Of a DNA stretch of 64,000 bases, positions 16,435-26,756 are shown one piece after another. The notes below the pieces were generated by a model. It saw only the letters and a program-made list of their open reading frames with translations, was not told the origin of the DNA and searched no databases. The stretch is from Chromobacterium subtsugae (GTDB lineage: Bacteria; Pseudomonadota; Gammaproteobacteria; Burkholderiales; Chromobacteriaceae). The position numbers and the translations under genes were made by a program. Position 1 is the first letter of the stretch. Each line of letters opens with the position of its first letter. The stretch covers positions 54,667-118,666 of the forward strand of contig NZ_JYKA01000013.1 of the NCBI RefSeq assembly GCF_001676875.1, read 5' to 3'.

Positions 16435-17934
16435 TTACGGCAGCTTGGTCTGCGCAACATGCGCGATCAGGTCATTCACCGCGAGGTGCATCTTGGAAAC
16501 GAAGGCCTGCGGATACAGGCCCATGCCCAGCACCATCAGCGCCAGGATGGCCAGCACCAGGAACTCGCGCTTGTTGACGTCGGACAGTTCGGCCACGTGG
16601 CTGTTGGCCACATCGCCGAAGATCACGCGCTTGTACATCCACAGGGTGTAGGCGGCGCCGAAGATCAGCGTGGTGGCGGCGGCGAAGGCGAACCAGAAAT
16701 TCACCTGCACGGCGCCCATGATCACCATGAACTCGCCGACGAAGCCGGAAGTAGCCGGCAGGCCGGAGTTGGCCATCGCGAACAGCATCATGAAGGCGGC
16801 GAAGATCGGCATCTTGTTGGCGACGCCGCCGTAGTCGGCGATGTTGCGGCTGTGCACGCGGTCGTACATCACGCCGATGCAGAAGAACATCGCGGCGGAG
16901 ACGAAGCCGTGCGACACCATCTGCACCAGCGCGCCTTCCACCGCCCACTGGTTCATCTCCGAACCGGTGAACATGAACAGGCCCAGGGTGACGAAGCCCA
17001 TGTGGGAGATGGACGAATAAGCCACCAGCTTCTTCATGTCCGACTGCACCAGCGCCACCAGGCCGATGTAGACCACCGCCACCAGCGACAGGCCGACGAT
17101 GACCGGGGCCAGTTCGCGCGAGGCGTCAGGCAGGATGGGCAGCGCGAACCGCAGGAAGCCGTAAGCGCCGATCTTCAGCGTGATCGCGGCCAGCACCATC
17201 GAGCCGCCGGTCGGCGCTTCGACGTGGGCGTCCGGCAGCCAGGTGTGCACCGGCCACATCGGCACCTTCACCGCGAACGACAGGAAGAACGCGCCGAACA
17301 GCAGCAGCTGCGCGGTCAGCGGGATCTTGGCGATCTGATGGAAAGCCTGGATGTCGAAGCTCTTGCCGGCCAGGAAGTACAGGTAGATCAGCGCCACCAG
17401 CATCAGCAGCGAGCCCAGCAGCGTGTACAGGAAGAACTTGATCGACGCGTACACGCGGCGCGGACCGCCCCAGACGCCGATGATCAGGTACATCGGGATC
17501 AGCATGCCTTCGAAGAAGACATAGAACAGGATCGCGTCCAGCGCGGCGAAGGCGCCGTTGATCAGGCCCGACATGATCAGGAAGGCGGCCATGTACTGCG
17601 CGACGCGCTTCTGGATCACTTCCCAGCCCGCGATCACCACCAACAAGGTGGTGAAGCTGTTGAGCACCACGAACAGCATCGAGATGCCGTCCACGCCCAG
17701 GCGGTAGTTGATGCCCAGCGAGGCGATCCACGGCTTGCTTTCGACAAACTGCATGCCGCCGTTGAGGTTGTTGAATTCGGTGAACAGCGGCACCGACAGC
17801 AGGAAGCCCGCCAGGGCGCCCGCCACCGCCAGCCAGCGCGCCAGCGGCGCGCGCTGGTCGCCGCCAGTGGCCAGCACTACCAAGCCGGCCAGTATCGGCG
17901 TCCAGATCACCAGACTTAACAGATTTGTGAACAT
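16435..17934 (-). CDS. nuoM: NADH-quinone oxidoreductase subunit M
   Basis: The second antiporter-like subunit (499 residues from the ATG at 17934; an in-frame TTG at 17940 would add two). The proton-path glutamate and lysine segments are visible as FYVFFEGMLIPMYLI, VKVPMWPVHTWLPDAHVEAP and DMKKLVAYSSISHMGF. It pumps protons in the membrane arm in response to quinone reduction. The ATG is chosen because AGG stands at suitable spacing. Confidence 0.96.
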   Translation of the reverse strand: MFTNLLSLVIWTPILAGLVVLATGGDQRAPLARWLAVAGALAGFLLSVPLFTEFNNLNGGMQFVESKPWIASLGINYRLGVDGISMLFVVLNSFTTLLVVIAGWEVIQKRVAQYMAAFLIMSGLINGAFAALDAILFYVFFEGMLIPMYLIIGVWGGPRRVYASIKFFLYTLLGSLLMLVALIYLYFLAGKSFDIQAFHQIAKIPLTAQLLLFGAFFLSFAVKVPMWPVHTWLPDAHVEAPTGGSMVLAAITLKIGAYGFLRFALPILPDASRELAPVIVGLSLVAVVYIGLVALVQSDMKKLVAYSSISHMGFVTLGLFMFTGSEMNQWAVEGALVQMVSHGFVSAAMFFCIGVMYDRVHSRNIADYGGVANKMPIFAAFMMLFAMANSGLPATSGFVGEFMVIMGAVQVNFWFAFAAATTLIFGAAYTLWMYKRVIFGDVANSHVAELSDVNKREFLVLAILALMVLGMGLYPQAFVSKMHLAVNDLIAHVAQTKLP

Positions 17935-17975
17935 AATCAAACCTATATTGTTATTTCAATCGCGAGGGCCAGCGC

Positions 17976-20027
17976 TCAACGCCAGATCAGCTGCCAGAAC
18001 GATATCGTCATCAGCGCCAGCACCCCGATGATCATCGCGGTGGCGTAGCTGTAGATGAAACCGGTCTGCAGGCGGCGGATCACGGCGGAGAAGCAACCAA
18101 CCAGCTTGGCCGTGCCGTTCACCAGCAGGCCGTCGATCAGCAGCATGTCGCCGATCTTCCAGAAGAAGGTGCCCAGCGCGCGCGAGCCTTTGGCGAACAC
18201 GGCGAAGTAGATCTCGTCCAGGTAGTACTTGTTTTCCAGCAGCTTGTGGATCGGCGCGCACTTTTCCTTGATGGCGGCCGGGATGTGCGGCGCCTTCATG
18301 TAGAAGTACCAGGCAACCACGACGCCGGCGATGGCCAGCCACAGCGGCAAGGTGGTGAACGAGTGCAGCGCCATGGCGACGGCGCCGTGGAACTCGTGGT
18401 GCAGCTCTTCCATGCCCGGGTGCAGCGCTTCGTTGACGCTGATCGCTTTGCCGAAGAAGCTGCCGTAAACCAACTTGTCGATGCCGAAGAAGCCTACCAG
18501 CACCGACGGGATGGCCAGCAGCACCAGCGGCAGGGTCACGACCCACGGGCTTTCGTGCGGCTTGTCGTTCGGGCCCAGGCCATGATGGTGGTCATGCGAC
18601 ACCTCTTCTTCATCGCTGTCGCCATGATGCTCGTGGTGCGAACCATGGTTCTGCATCCAGCGTTCCTTGCCGTGGAAGACCAGGAAATACATGCGGAACG
18701 AGTAGAAGGCGGTGATGAACACGCCAGCCACCACGGCGAAATAGGCGAAACCGGCTGCGGACAGATGCGAAGCGGCGACCGCTTCGATGATCGAGTCCTT
18801 GGAGTAGAAGCCGGAGAAGAACGGCGTGCCGATCAGCGCCAGCGAACCCACCAGCGAAGTGATCCAGGTGATGGGCATGTACTTGCGCAGGCCGCCCATA
18901 TTGCGCATGTCCTGATCGTGGTGCATGCCCATGATCACGGAACCGGCGCCCAGGAACAGCAGGGCCTTGAAGAAGGCGTGGGTCATCACGTGGAACATCG
19001 CCACCGAGTAGGCGGACGCGCCCAGCGCAACGGTCATGTAGCCCAGCTGCGACAGCGTGGAGTAAGCCACCACGCGCTTGATGTCGTTCTGGACGATGCC
19101 GAGGAAGCCCATGAACAGCGCGGTGATCGCGCCTGCCACCATCACCACGTTCAGCGCGGTGTCGGACATCTCGAACAGCGGGCTCATCCGCGACACCATG
19201 AAGATGCCGGCGGTCACCATGGTGGCCGCGTGGATCAGCGCCGAGATCGGGGTCGGGCCTTCCATCGAGTCAGGCAGCCACACGTGCAGCGGGAACTGCG
19301 CCGACTTGCCCATCGCGCCGATGAACAGCAGGATGCAGGTGACGGTCAGCAGCGACCATTCGTGGCCCGGGATGATTTCGATGGTCTTGTGCGCCAGCGC
19401 CGGAGCGGCGGCGAACACATCGCTGTAGTTCAGCGAGCCGCCGAAGTAGGCCAGCACCATGCCTATGCCCAGCAGGAAGCCGAAGTCGCCGACGCGGTTG
19501 ACCAGGAAGGCCTTCAGGTTGGCGAACACCGCGGTCGGGCGCTTGAACCAGAAGCCGATCAGCAGGTAGGACACCAGGCCCACAGCTTCCCAGCCGAAGA
19601 ACAGCTGGACGAAGTTGTTGCTCATCACCAGCATCAGCATCGAGAAGGTGAACAGCGAGATGTAGCTGAAGAAGCGCTGGTAGCCCGGGTCTTCCTGCAT
19701 GTAGCCGATGGTGTAGATATGCACCATCAGCGACACGCTGGTGACCACCACCAGCATCATCGCGGTCAGCGCGTCCACCAGGAAGCCTACCGAGAACTCG
19801 TAGCCCCCTACCGTCAGCCAGGTGTAGACCGGTCCGTTGAACACTTCCGCGCTTCCATTCAGGAAGCCCAGAAGCACCTTGAGCGACAGCGCGGCGGAAA
19901 CCGCCACGCCGGCTATCGTGACGACGTGCGAAGCGCGCCGTCCGATCGCCCATCCAAACAGGCCTGCAATGATGGAACCCGCCAGCGGAGCGAGTGCAAT
20001 CAGCAGGTATAAGCTCTTCATATCCAT
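17976..20027 (-). CDS. nuoL: NADH-quinone oxidoreductase subunit L
   Basis: The distal antiporter-like subunit, 683 residues, which carries the long C-terminal lateral helix that braces NuoM and NuoN. Typical channel segments are FFGWEAVGLVSYLLIGFW, SAQFPLHVWLPDSMEGPTP and DIKRVVAYSTLSQLGYM. A histidine-rich cytoplasmic or periplasmic loop (SHHEHHGDSDEEEVSHDHHH, about residues 465-485) is notable and could bind metal. Starts at 20027 (MDMKS) and 20021 (MKS) are both possible. Confidence 0.96.
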   Translation of the reverse strand: MDMKSLYLLIALAPLAGSIIAGLFGWAIGRRASHVVTIAGVAVSAALSLKVLLGFLNGSAEVFNGPVYTWLTVGGYEFSVGFLVDALTAMMLVVVTSVSLMVHIYTIGYMQEDPGYQRFFSYISLFTFSMLMLVMSNNFVQLFFGWEAVGLVSYLLIGFWFKRPTAVFANLKAFLVNRVGDFGFLLGIGMVLAYFGGSLNYSDVFAAAPALAHKTIEIIPGHEWSLLTVTCILLFIGAMGKSAQFPLHVWLPDSMEGPTPISALIHAATMVTAGIFMVSRMSPLFEMSDTALNVVMVAGAITALFMGFLGIVQNDIKRVVAYSTLSQLGYMTVALGASAYSVAMFHVMTHAFFKALLFLGAGSVIMGMHHDQDMRNMGGLRKYMPITWITSLVGSLALIGTPFFSGFYSKDSIIEAVAASHLSAAGFAYFAVVAGVFITAFYSFRMYFLVFHGKERWMQNHGSHHEHHGDSDEEEVSHDHHHGLGPNDKPHESPWVVTLPLVLLAIPSVLVGFFGIDKLVYGSFFGKAISVNEALHPGMEELHHEFHGAVAMALHSFTTLPLWLAIAGVVVAWYFYMKAPHIPAAIKEKCAPIHKLLENKYYLDEIYFAVFAKGSRALGTFFWKIGDMLLIDGLLVNGTAKLVGCFSAVIRRLQTGFIYSYATAMIIGVLALMTISFWQLIWR

Positions 20028-20059
20028 GCTTTTGTGCTTTTTAAAGGTTCCGGTTTGCC

Positions 20060-20365
20060 TTAGCCCTTGAGGCTGCCCAAGTCTTCAACGTTGATGCTCT
20101 GCAGGTTGCGGAACAGCACCACCAGAATCGCCAGACCAATGGCGGACTCGGCGGCGGCAACCGTCAGGATGAAGAATACGAAGATCTGGCCTGCCGAATC
20201 CGACAGGTAATGCGAGAACGCGATGAAGTTGAAATTCACCGCCAGCAGCATCAGCTCGATGGCCATCAGCAGCACGATCAGGTTTTTCCGGTTCAGGAAA
20301 ATCCCCAACACGCTGATGGCGAACAGGATGGCGGCCAGCACCAGAAAGTGAGTCAGTGTCAGCAC
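20060..20365 (-). CDS. nuoK: NADH-quinone oxidoreductase subunit K
   Basis: A 101-residue subunit with three membrane helices. The conserved membrane glutamates are present in [12 protein letters not shown] and [13 protein letters not shown]; they form part of the proton relay between the quinone site and the antiporter modules. Normal length and operon position. Confidence 0.96.
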   Translation of the reverse strand: MLTLTHFLVLAAILFAISVLGIFLNRKNLIVLLMAIELMLLAVNFNFIAFSHYLSDSAGQIFVFFILTVAAAESAIGLAILVVLFRNLQSINVEDLGSLKG

Positions 20366-20392
20366 GTTTCCTCCCTTGTGGTTGATTGGCCG

Positions 20393-21034
20393 TCAGGCCT
20401 GTTGCTCACCGGAATCGGCCGCGGCCTCTTCCACTTGTTTTACGGCATCCATCTTGACGATGCGCACGCGGTCTTCGCGGCGGACCTTCACCTGGATGGC
20501 CGGATCGATCGCCTTGCTGTCTTTGCGCGCGCGCATGGTCAGGCCGATGGCGGCCACCATGGCCAGCAGCAGCACAACGGCGGCGATTTCAAACGGCAGC
20601 AGGTAGGTGGTGTAGAGCTGATGGCCCAGCACCTTGACGTTGCTGTAGTCGGCGGCCAGCGGCGCGGCGGCCTTGAACTGGCCGAGGCCGGTTGCCGGGC
20701 TCATCAGGATCAGCGCCATCTCGAACACCATGATGGCGCCGACCAGGGCGGCCACCGGCAGGTTGTTCCAGAAGCCTTCGCGCAGCTTCTCGATATTGAT
20801 GTCCAACATCATCACCACGAACAGGAACAGCACCATCACCGCGCCGACGTATACCAGCACCAGCGTGATCGCCAGGAACTCCGCCTCCAAGAGCAGCCAG
20901 TGGCCGGCGCTGGTGAAGAAAGCCAGCACCAGGTAGAGCACGGCGTGCACCGGGTTCTTGGCCGTCACCACGCGCAGGGCGGCGAAGATCAGAATGGCGG
21001 ACAGAACGTAGAAAATTACCGTTGTAAGGTTCAT
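20393..21034 (-). CDS. nuoJ: NADH-quinone oxidoreductase subunit J
   Basis: A 213-residue membrane subunit with five helices in its first 170 residues, including EFLAITLVLVYVGAVMVLFLFV, whose tyrosine and glycine bulge takes part in quinone-coupled conformational change. A charged 40-residue C-terminal tail follows. It starts 9 bases after the nuoI stop. Confidence 0.95.
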   Translation of the reverse strand: MNLTTVIFYVLSAILIFAALRVVTAKNPVHAVLYLVLAFFTSAGHWLLLEAEFLAITLVLVYVGAVMVLFLFVVMMLDINIEKLREGFWNNLPVAALVGAIMVFEMALILMSPATGLGQFKAAAPLAADYSNVKVLGHQLYTTYLLPFEIAAVVLLLAMVAAIGLTMRARKDSKAIDPAIQVKVRREDRVRIVKMDAVKQVEEAAADSGEQQA

Positions 21035-21043
21035 GGCCTCCCC

Positions 21044-21532
21044 TTAGCGATACTTGGCGTCGGCTGCCTTGTTGGCAGCGATCTCGGCCTCGTACTTGTC
21101 GCCGATCGCCAGCAGCATCGGCTTCGTGTAGTAGAGGTCGCCACGTTTTTCACCGTGGTATTCGAAGATGTGGGTTTCCACGATCGCATCCACCGGACAG
21201 GCTTCCTCGCAGAAGCCGCAGAAGATGCACTTGGTCAGGTCGATGTCGTAGCGCGAGGTGCGGCGGGTGCCGTCTTCGCGCTGCTCCGATTCGATGCTGA
21301 TGGCCAGCGCCGGGCACACCGCCTCGCACAGCTTGCAAGCGATGCAGCGCTCTTCGCCGTTGGCGTAGCGGCGCTGCGCGTGCAGGCCGCGGAAGCGCGG
21401 AGACAGCGGGGTCTTCTCTTCCGGGAACTGCACCGTGATCTTGCGGGCGAAGAAGTAGCGGCCAGTGACCATCAGGCCCTTGACCAGCTCCACCAGCAGG
21501 AAGGTCTTGAAAAAGTTGCGGATCGAATTCAT
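21044..21532 (-). CDS. nuoI: NADH-quinone oxidoreductase subunit I
   Basis: The 162-residue ferredoxin-like subunit that holds clusters N6a and N6b. Two [4Fe-4S] motifs are plain: [12 protein letters not shown] and [12 protein letters not shown]. It carries electrons from NuoG to NuoB at the membrane interface. The start at MNSIRNFF (21532) is chosen because the longer frame to 21610 overlaps nuoH coding sequence and has no family similarity. Confidence 0.96.
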   Translation of the reverse strand: MNSIRNFFKTFLLVELVKGLMVTGRYFFARKITVQFPEEKTPLSPRFRGLHAQRRYANGEERCIACKLCEAVCPALAISIESEQREDGTRRTSRYDIDLTKCIFCGFCEEACPVDAIVETHIFEYHGEKRGDLYYTKPMLLAIGDKYEAEIAANKAADAKYR

Positions 21533-21552
21533 TTTTTCACCTATCCCCTGTC

Positions 21553-22602
21553 TCAATGAGTCCAGATGGACAGCGGGGTAAACATCCACACGCCCACCAC
21601 CAGGATCCACACCAGGGTCACCGGGATGAACACCTTCCAGCCCAGGCGCATGATCTGGTCATAGCGGTAGCGCGGGAAAGTGGCGCGGAACCACAGGAAG
21701 CAGAACAGCACCAGCGACACCTTGATCGCCAGCCAGTGGAAGCCGCCGGCGCCCAGCAGGCCCCACGAAGCCGGGAACGGCGACAGCCAGCCACCCAGGA
21801 ACAGGATGGCGGTCAGCGCGGCGACCAGGATCATGTTGGCGTATTCGGCCAGGAAGAAGATGGCGAAGGCCATGCCCGAGTATTCCACGTGGAAACCGGC
21901 GACGATTTCCGACTCGCCTTCCGCCACGTCGAACGGGGCGCGGTTGGTTTCCGCCACGCCGGAGATCAGGTAGACGATGAACAGCGGGAACAGCGGAATC
22001 CAGTTCCACGACACGATGGAGCCGCCGCCCATGCCGAACGACTGCTGCTTGACGATGTCGACCAGGTTCAGGCTGCCGGACACCATCAGCACGCCGACCA
22101 GGGCGAAGCCCATCGCCAGCTCGTAGGACACGATCTGGGCGGCGGAACGCATCGCGCCGAGGAAGGAGTACTTCGAGTTGCCCGCCCAGCCGGCGATGAT
22201 CACGCCGTACACGCCCATCGAGGTCAGCGCCAGGATGTACAGCAGCGAGGCGTTGACGTTGGCCACCACCAGGTGCTCGGTGAACGGAATCACCGCCCAG
22301 GCCGCCAGCGCCGGGCCGATGGCCAGCACCGGCGCCAGCAGGAACAAGCCCTTGCTGGAGTTGGTCGGCAGGATGATTTCCTTCATCAGCAGCTTGACCG
22401 CGTCGGCGATGGGCTGCAGCAGACCGAACGGACCGACCCGGTTGGGGCCGATACGGATCTGCATGTAGCCGATCACCTTGCGCTCGGCCAGCGTCAGGTA
22501 GGCGACGCAGCCCAACATCGGCAGAACGATGGCGACAATCTTCAGCAGGGTCCAGACCAGGAGCCCCGCTTCATTGCCAAGAATACCTTGCAAGAACTCC
22601 AT
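21553..22602 (-). CDS. nuoH: NADH-quinone oxidoreductase subunit H
   Basis: A 349-residue membrane subunit that forms much of the quinone chamber. Conserved blocks are visible: [20 protein letters not shown] near residue 40 and the charged loop [20 protein letters not shown] near 215-235. It contacts NuoB and NuoD in the peripheral arm. It begins 3 bases after the nuoG stop. Confidence 0.97.
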   Translation of the reverse strand: MEFLQGILGNEAGLLVWTLLKIVAIVLPMLGCVAYLTLAERKVIGYMQIRIGPNRVGPFGLLQPIADAVKLLMKEIILPTNSSKGLFLLAPVLAIGPALAAWAVIPFTEHLVVANVNASLLYILALTSMGVYGVIIAGWAGNSKYSFLGAMRSAAQIVSYELAMGFALVGVLMVSGSLNLVDIVKQQSFGMGGGSIVSWNWIPLFPLFIVYLISGVAETNRAPFDVAEGESEIVAGFHVEYSGMAFAIFFLAEYANMILVAALTAILFLGGWLSPFPASWGLLGAGGFHWLAIKVSLVLFCFLWFRATFPRYRYDQIMRLGWKVFIPVTLVWILVVGVWMFTPLSIWTH

Positions 22603-22605
22603 GGC

Positions 22606-24957
22606 TTACCCCTGCTTGATCTCGATTGCGTCGAACATGCCGCCGAGCTGCAGCGTCGCTGCGTGCGCGGTGGCCACCCGTACCACGTCGGCCGGCAGGC
22701 TGTCGTCGGCTTCCAGCGCGACGCGCGCCTCGCCCGCGCCCTGCTTCAGCACCACGGTGCTGCCGGCGGCGATGCCCAGCTTCTGCAGCAGGCTGCCGTG
22801 CGCGCGTGCCACCGGGGCCTTGGCCTCGTTGGTGGCTTGCAGCGACGGCGCGCGGCGGCAGATGGCGTCGGCCTGGTACATCGGCACTTCGCCGACGCGG
22901 ACGATGCCGGCCGCGGCGGCCGGTTGCGCGGCCACTGCCGACAGCGCGTTGTTCAGCGCGGCCGCCAGGTTGCCGGCGGCGAACTCGGCGCGCACTTCTT
23001 CGGCGCTGTTGTAGTCGAAGCCCGGCAGGCTCAGCATATTGCCCAGCACGCGCAGCACCTTCCAGGCCGGGCGGGTTTCGCCCAGCGGACGCACCACGCC
23101 ATTGAAGGTCTGCAGCTTGCCTTCCATGTTGACGAAGGAGCCGGCGGTCTCGGAGAACGGCGCGATCGGCAGCAGCACGTCGGCGTAATCCAGCAGGCCC
23201 TGGCCCTTATAGGCGGTCAGCGCGATCACGGTGGCGGCCTGCTTCATCGCGGCCACGGCGGCCTGGCTGTCGTAGCTGTCGAATTCCACTTCGGTGTTCA
23301 GCAGCACATAGGCTTTGCGCGGCTTGGCGATCATCGCGGCGGCGTTGTCGCCGGCGTTGACGGCGGAGCCGAGCGCGCCGCGGGTCGGCAGCGCGCCGAC
23401 CAGTTCGGCGCCCACGCTGTTGGCGGCTTCGGCCAGAATGCCGAAACGCGCGCCCGACAGGCGGGAGATTTCCTGCGCCAGCGACAGCAGCTGGCCGTAA
23501 GCCGGATGATGCTGGGCGACGTTGCCCAGCACGACGGACGCGGTTTCCGCGCCGGTCAGGCTTTCGGCGATGCGGCGCGCTTCGGCCGATGCTTCAACTG
23601 CGGCCAGATCGATGCCGGTCGAACCCGACTTGATCTCGGCCACGGCCTTCAGCACCTGCGACAGCGCGTTCACCAGCGCCAGCGGCGAGACGATCAGCTT
23701 GCCCTTGATCTGGGTCAGCAGGTTGTCGTCGGCGACATGGATAATGTTCAGCTCGCCGCCCTTCTTCACCGATTGGCGCAGACGGGAAGCCAGCAGCGGT
23801 TGTTCCTTGCGCAGCGTGGAGCCGACCACCAGCACCGACTTGGCGGCAGCCAGTTCGGCGATGGTGGAGCCCAGCCATTCGGCGCCCTGCTTGGCGCTGT
23901 CGGCCGAGAAGTCGCTGCGGCGCAGGCGGTAGTCGATGCTGTTGACGCCGAAGGCGCGCGCCAGCTTCTGGGCCAGGAACAGCTCCTCGGTGGTGGAGTG
24001 AGGGCTGGTCAGGAAGCCGATGGCGTCCTTGCCGTGATCGGCGGACACGCCGTTCAGGCCCTTCACCACGTATTCCAGCGCGGTTTCCCAGTCGGTCTCG
24101 TGCCACTTGCCGTCGAACTTGATCATCGGCTTTTGCAGGCGCTCGGCGCTGTTCAGGCCTTCATACGAGAAGCGGTCGCGGTCGGCGATCCAGCATTCGT
24201 TGATGGCGTCGTTCTCCAGCGGCAGCACGCGCATCACTTCGTTGCTCTTCACCTGGACCACCAGGTTGGAGCCCAGGCCGTCGTGCGGGCTGACCGACTT
24301 GCGGCGCGACAGCTCCCAGGCGCGGGTGCTGTAGCGGAACGGCTTGGAGGTCAGCGCGCCCACCGGGCACAGGTCGATGACGTTGCCGGAGATTTCCGAA
24401 TCCACGGTCTTGCCCAGGAAGGGCAGGATTTCCGAGAATTCGCTGCGGTTGGCCATGCCGATTTCCTGGAAGCCGCCCACTTCTTCCGTGAAGCGGACGC
24501 AGCGCGTGCAGTGGATGCAGCGCGACATTTCCTCGGCGGAAACCAGCGGACCCATATCCTTGCCCACCACCACGCGCTTCTCTTCCTCGTAGCGCGAGGT
24601 GGAGTTGCCGTAGCCGACCGCCAGATCCTGCAGCTGGCATTCGCCGCCTTGGTCGCAGATCGGGCAATCCAGCGGGTGGTTGATCAGCAGGAATTCCATC
24701 ACGCCCTGCTGCGCCTTCTTGGCCAGCGGCGACGCGGTATGGACCTTCATGCCGTCGGTCACCGGCGTGGCGCAGGCCGGCAGCGGCTTCGGCGCCTTTT
24801 CCACTTCCACCAGGCACATCCGGCAGTTGGCCGCGATGGACAGCTTCTTGTGGTAGCAGAAGTGCGGAATGTAGGTGCCCACCGAGTGGGCCGCCTCGAT
24901 GACGGTGCTGCCTTGCGGCACCGTCAGTTTTTTACCGTCGATTTCGATTTCAAGCAT
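22606..24957 (-). CDS. nuoG: NADH-quinone oxidoreductase subunit G
   Basis: The largest peripheral-arm subunit, 783 residues. The N-terminal 2Fe-2S ferredoxin domain (cysteines around 35-65), a Cys/His 4Fe-4S segment and the two-cluster region CIHCTRCVRF are followed by a molybdopterin-oxidoreductase-like domain without cofactor. The second half is alanine-rich and less conserved, as is usual in betaproteobacteria. It relays electrons from NuoF/E to NuoI. Confidence 0.96.
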   Translation of the reverse strand: MLEIEIDGKKLTVPQGSTVIEAAHSVGTYIPHFCYHKKLSIAANCRMCLVEVEKAPKPLPACATPVTDGMKVHTASPLAKKAQQGVMEFLLINHPLDCPICDQGGECQLQDLAVGYGNSTSRYEEEKRVVVGKDMGPLVSAEEMSRCIHCTRCVRFTEEVGGFQEIGMANRSEFSEILPFLGKTVDSEISGNVIDLCPVGALTSKPFRYSTRAWELSRRKSVSPHDGLGSNLVVQVKSNEVMRVLPLENDAINECWIADRDRFSYEGLNSAERLQKPMIKFDGKWHETDWETALEYVVKGLNGVSADHGKDAIGFLTSPHSTTEELFLAQKLARAFGVNSIDYRLRRSDFSADSAKQGAEWLGSTIAELAAAKSVLVVGSTLRKEQPLLASRLRQSVKKGGELNIIHVADDNLLTQIKGKLIVSPLALVNALSQVLKAVAEIKSGSTGIDLAAVEASAEARRIAESLTGAETASVVLGNVAQHHPAYGQLLSLAQEISRLSGARFGILAEAANSVGAELVGALPTRGALGSAVNAGDNAAAMIAKPRKAYVLLNTEVEFDSYDSQAAVAAMKQAATVIALTAYKGQGLLDYADVLLPIAPFSETAGSFVNMEGKLQTFNGVVRPLGETRPAWKVLRVLGNMLSLPGFDYNSAEEVRAEFAAGNLAAALNNALSAVAAQPAAAAGIVRVGEVPMYQADAICRRAPSLQATNEAKAPVARAHGSLLQKLGIAAGSTVVLKQGAGEARVALEADDSLPADVVRVATAHAATLQLGGMFDAIEIKQG

Positions 24958-24960
24958 CGC

Positions 24961-26256
24961 TCAACACCATTTGTGGTCCACCAAGGTCTTTCCGTGTTCG
25001 ATCGCGTACTCGAACTCCTCGCGGAAATGCTTGGTGAAACTGCGAACCGGGAACACCGCGGCGTCGGCCAGCGCGCAGATGGTGCGGCCGGCCATGTTGT
25101 TGCCCACGGAATCCAGAAGCTCCAGATCGCCCTTGCGGCCCTGGCCGTTGGCGATGCGGTGGATGACCTTGTACAGCCAGCCGGTGCCTTCTCGGCACGG
25201 CGTGCACTGGCCGCAGGATTCCTCGTGATAGAAGTAGGCCAGGCGCTCCAGCGCCTTGATCATGCACACGTCTTCATTCATTACGATGACGGCGCCGGAG
25301 CCGAGCATGGAGCCGGCCTTGGCGATGCTGTCGTAATCCATCGTGCATTGCATCATCACGTCGGCGGGCAGCACCGGAGCGGACGAGCCGCCCGGGATCA
25401 CCGCCTTCAGCTTCTTGCCGTCCTTCATGCCGCCGGCCATTTCCAGCAGCGCGCTGAACGGCGTGCCCAGCGGCACTTCGTAGTTGCCCGGACGGTTGAC
25501 GTGGCCGGACACCGAGAACAGCTTGGTGCCGCCGTTGTTCGGCTTGCCGGCTTCCAGGAACTTCTGCGCGCCGTCGCGGATGATGAACGGCACCGAGGCG
25601 AACGACTCGGTGTTGTTGATCGTGGTCGGCTTGCCGTACAGGCCGAAGCTGGCCGGGAACGGCGGCTTGAAGCGCGGCTGGCCCTTCTTGCCTTCCAGCG
25701 ACTCCAGCAGCGCGGTTTCTTCGCCGCAGATGTAGGCGCCGTAGCCGTGGTGGGCGAACAGGTCGAAGCTGAAGCCGGAACCCAGGATGTTCTCGCCGAG
25801 GAAGCCCGCCTTGCGCGCCTCTTCCAGCGCTTCTTCGAACAACACGTAGTCTTCGAAGATTTCGCCGTGGATGTAGTTGTAGCCGGCCTTGGTGCCCATC
25901 GCGTAACCGGCGATGATCATGCCTTCAATCAGCGAATGCGGATTGTAGCGGATGATGTCGCGGTCCTTGAAGGTGCCCGGCTCGCCCTCGTCGGTGTTGC
26001 AGACGACGTACTTGTCGCCCGGGAACGAGCGCGGCATGAAGCTCCACTTCAGGCCGGTGGGAAAGCCAGCGCCGCCGCGGCCGCGCAGGCCGGAGTTCTT
26101 CACTTCGGCGATCACGTCCTCTTGCGCCATCTTGCGCTCGAGGATGCTGCGCAGCGCCTGGTAGCCGCCGCGGGCCACATAGGCGTCCAGACGCCAGCAG
26201 TCGGGCTGGCTGGTATCGACGCCGTCGAAAATTACGCCATTGACGAAGACTGCCAT
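24961..26256 (-). CDS. nuoF: NADH-quinone oxidoreductase subunit F
   Basis: The 431-residue NADH-oxidising subunit, with FMN and cluster N3. The NADH/FMN glycine-rich segments [13 protein letters not shown] and [17 protein letters not shown] are present. The cluster motif is [13 protein letters not shown] plus a distal cysteine. It abuts nuoE, and its ATG overlaps the nuoE stop by one base. Confidence 0.97.
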   Translation of the reverse strand: MAVFVNGVIFDGVDTSQPDCWRLDAYVARGGYQALRSILERKMAQEDVIAEVKNSGLRGRGGAGFPTGLKWSFMPRSFPGDKYVVCNTDEGEPGTFKDRDIIRYNPHSLIEGMIIAGYAMGTKAGYNYIHGEIFEDYVLFEEALEEARKAGFLGENILGSGFSFDLFAHHGYGAYICGEETALLESLEGKKGQPRFKPPFPASFGLYGKPTTINNTESFASVPFIIRDGAQKFLEAGKPNNGGTKLFSVSGHVNRPGNYEVPLGTPFSALLEMAGGMKDGKKLKAVIPGGSSAPVLPADVMMQCTMDYDSIAKAGSMLGSGAVIVMNEDVCMIKALERLAYFYHEESCGQCTPCREGTGWLYKVIHRIANGQGRKGDLELLDSVGNNMAGRTICALADAAVFPVRSFTKHFREEFEYAIEHGKTLVDHKWC

Positions 26257-26756
26257 TATTTCAACTCCGCCAGTTTTTTATCGATGGCTTCGGCCGTCAT
26301 GAAGCTGCACATCTTGTGGTTGTTGACCAGCAAGACCGGCGCGTCGCCGCAGGCGCCCATGCATTCGCCTTCCAGCAGCGTGTACTTGCCGTCTGCGCTG
26401 GTCTCGCCGATGGCGATGCCGAGCTTCTGCGAAATGTACTGGGCGGCGTTGACGCCGCCTTGCAAGGCACAGGGCAGATTGGTGCAGACGGTGATCTTGT
26501 ACTGGCCCACCGGCTTCATGTCGTACATGTTGTAGAACGTGGCGACTTCGTAGGCGGCCACCGGGGCGATACCCAGGTAGTTGGCGACGAACTCGATGAT
26601 CCCGGTGTTCAGGCAGCGCTCTTCCGGCGTGCTGCCGCTCTCGCGGCGCTCCTCCAGCGCGATGCGCAGCGCGCCCATCACGGCCGAGCGCTTCTGGTCT
26701 GCGGGATATTTGGCGACCTCGCGGTCTATCAATGCTAACGATTGTGCGGACAGCAT
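26256..26756 (-). CDS. nuoE: NADH-quinone oxidoreductase subunit E
   Basis: A 166-residue thioredoxin-like subunit holding the 2Fe-2S cluster N1a. The cluster cysteines are in CTNLPC and, about 35 residues later, in ECMGACG. The helical N-terminus ([17 protein letters not shown]) is the NuoF-contacting region. Its ends overlap both neighbouring genes by a base, which indicates coupled translation. Confidence 0.96.
   Translation of the reverse strand: MLSAQSLALIDREVAKYPADQKRSAVMGALRIALEERRESGSTPEERCLNTGIIEFVANYLGIAPVAAYEVATFYNMYDMKPVGQYKITVCTNLPCALQGGVNAAQYISQKLGIAIGETSADGKYTLLEGECMGACGDAPVLLVNNHKMCSFMTAEAIDKKLAELK

Noticed and set aside
21556..26535. A 1659-codon open frame on the plus strand
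   Set aside because: It lies opposite nuoH, nuoG and nuoF in high-GC DNA, has a His/Gln/Arg-rich shadow composition and no family signature. It is an antisense artefact.
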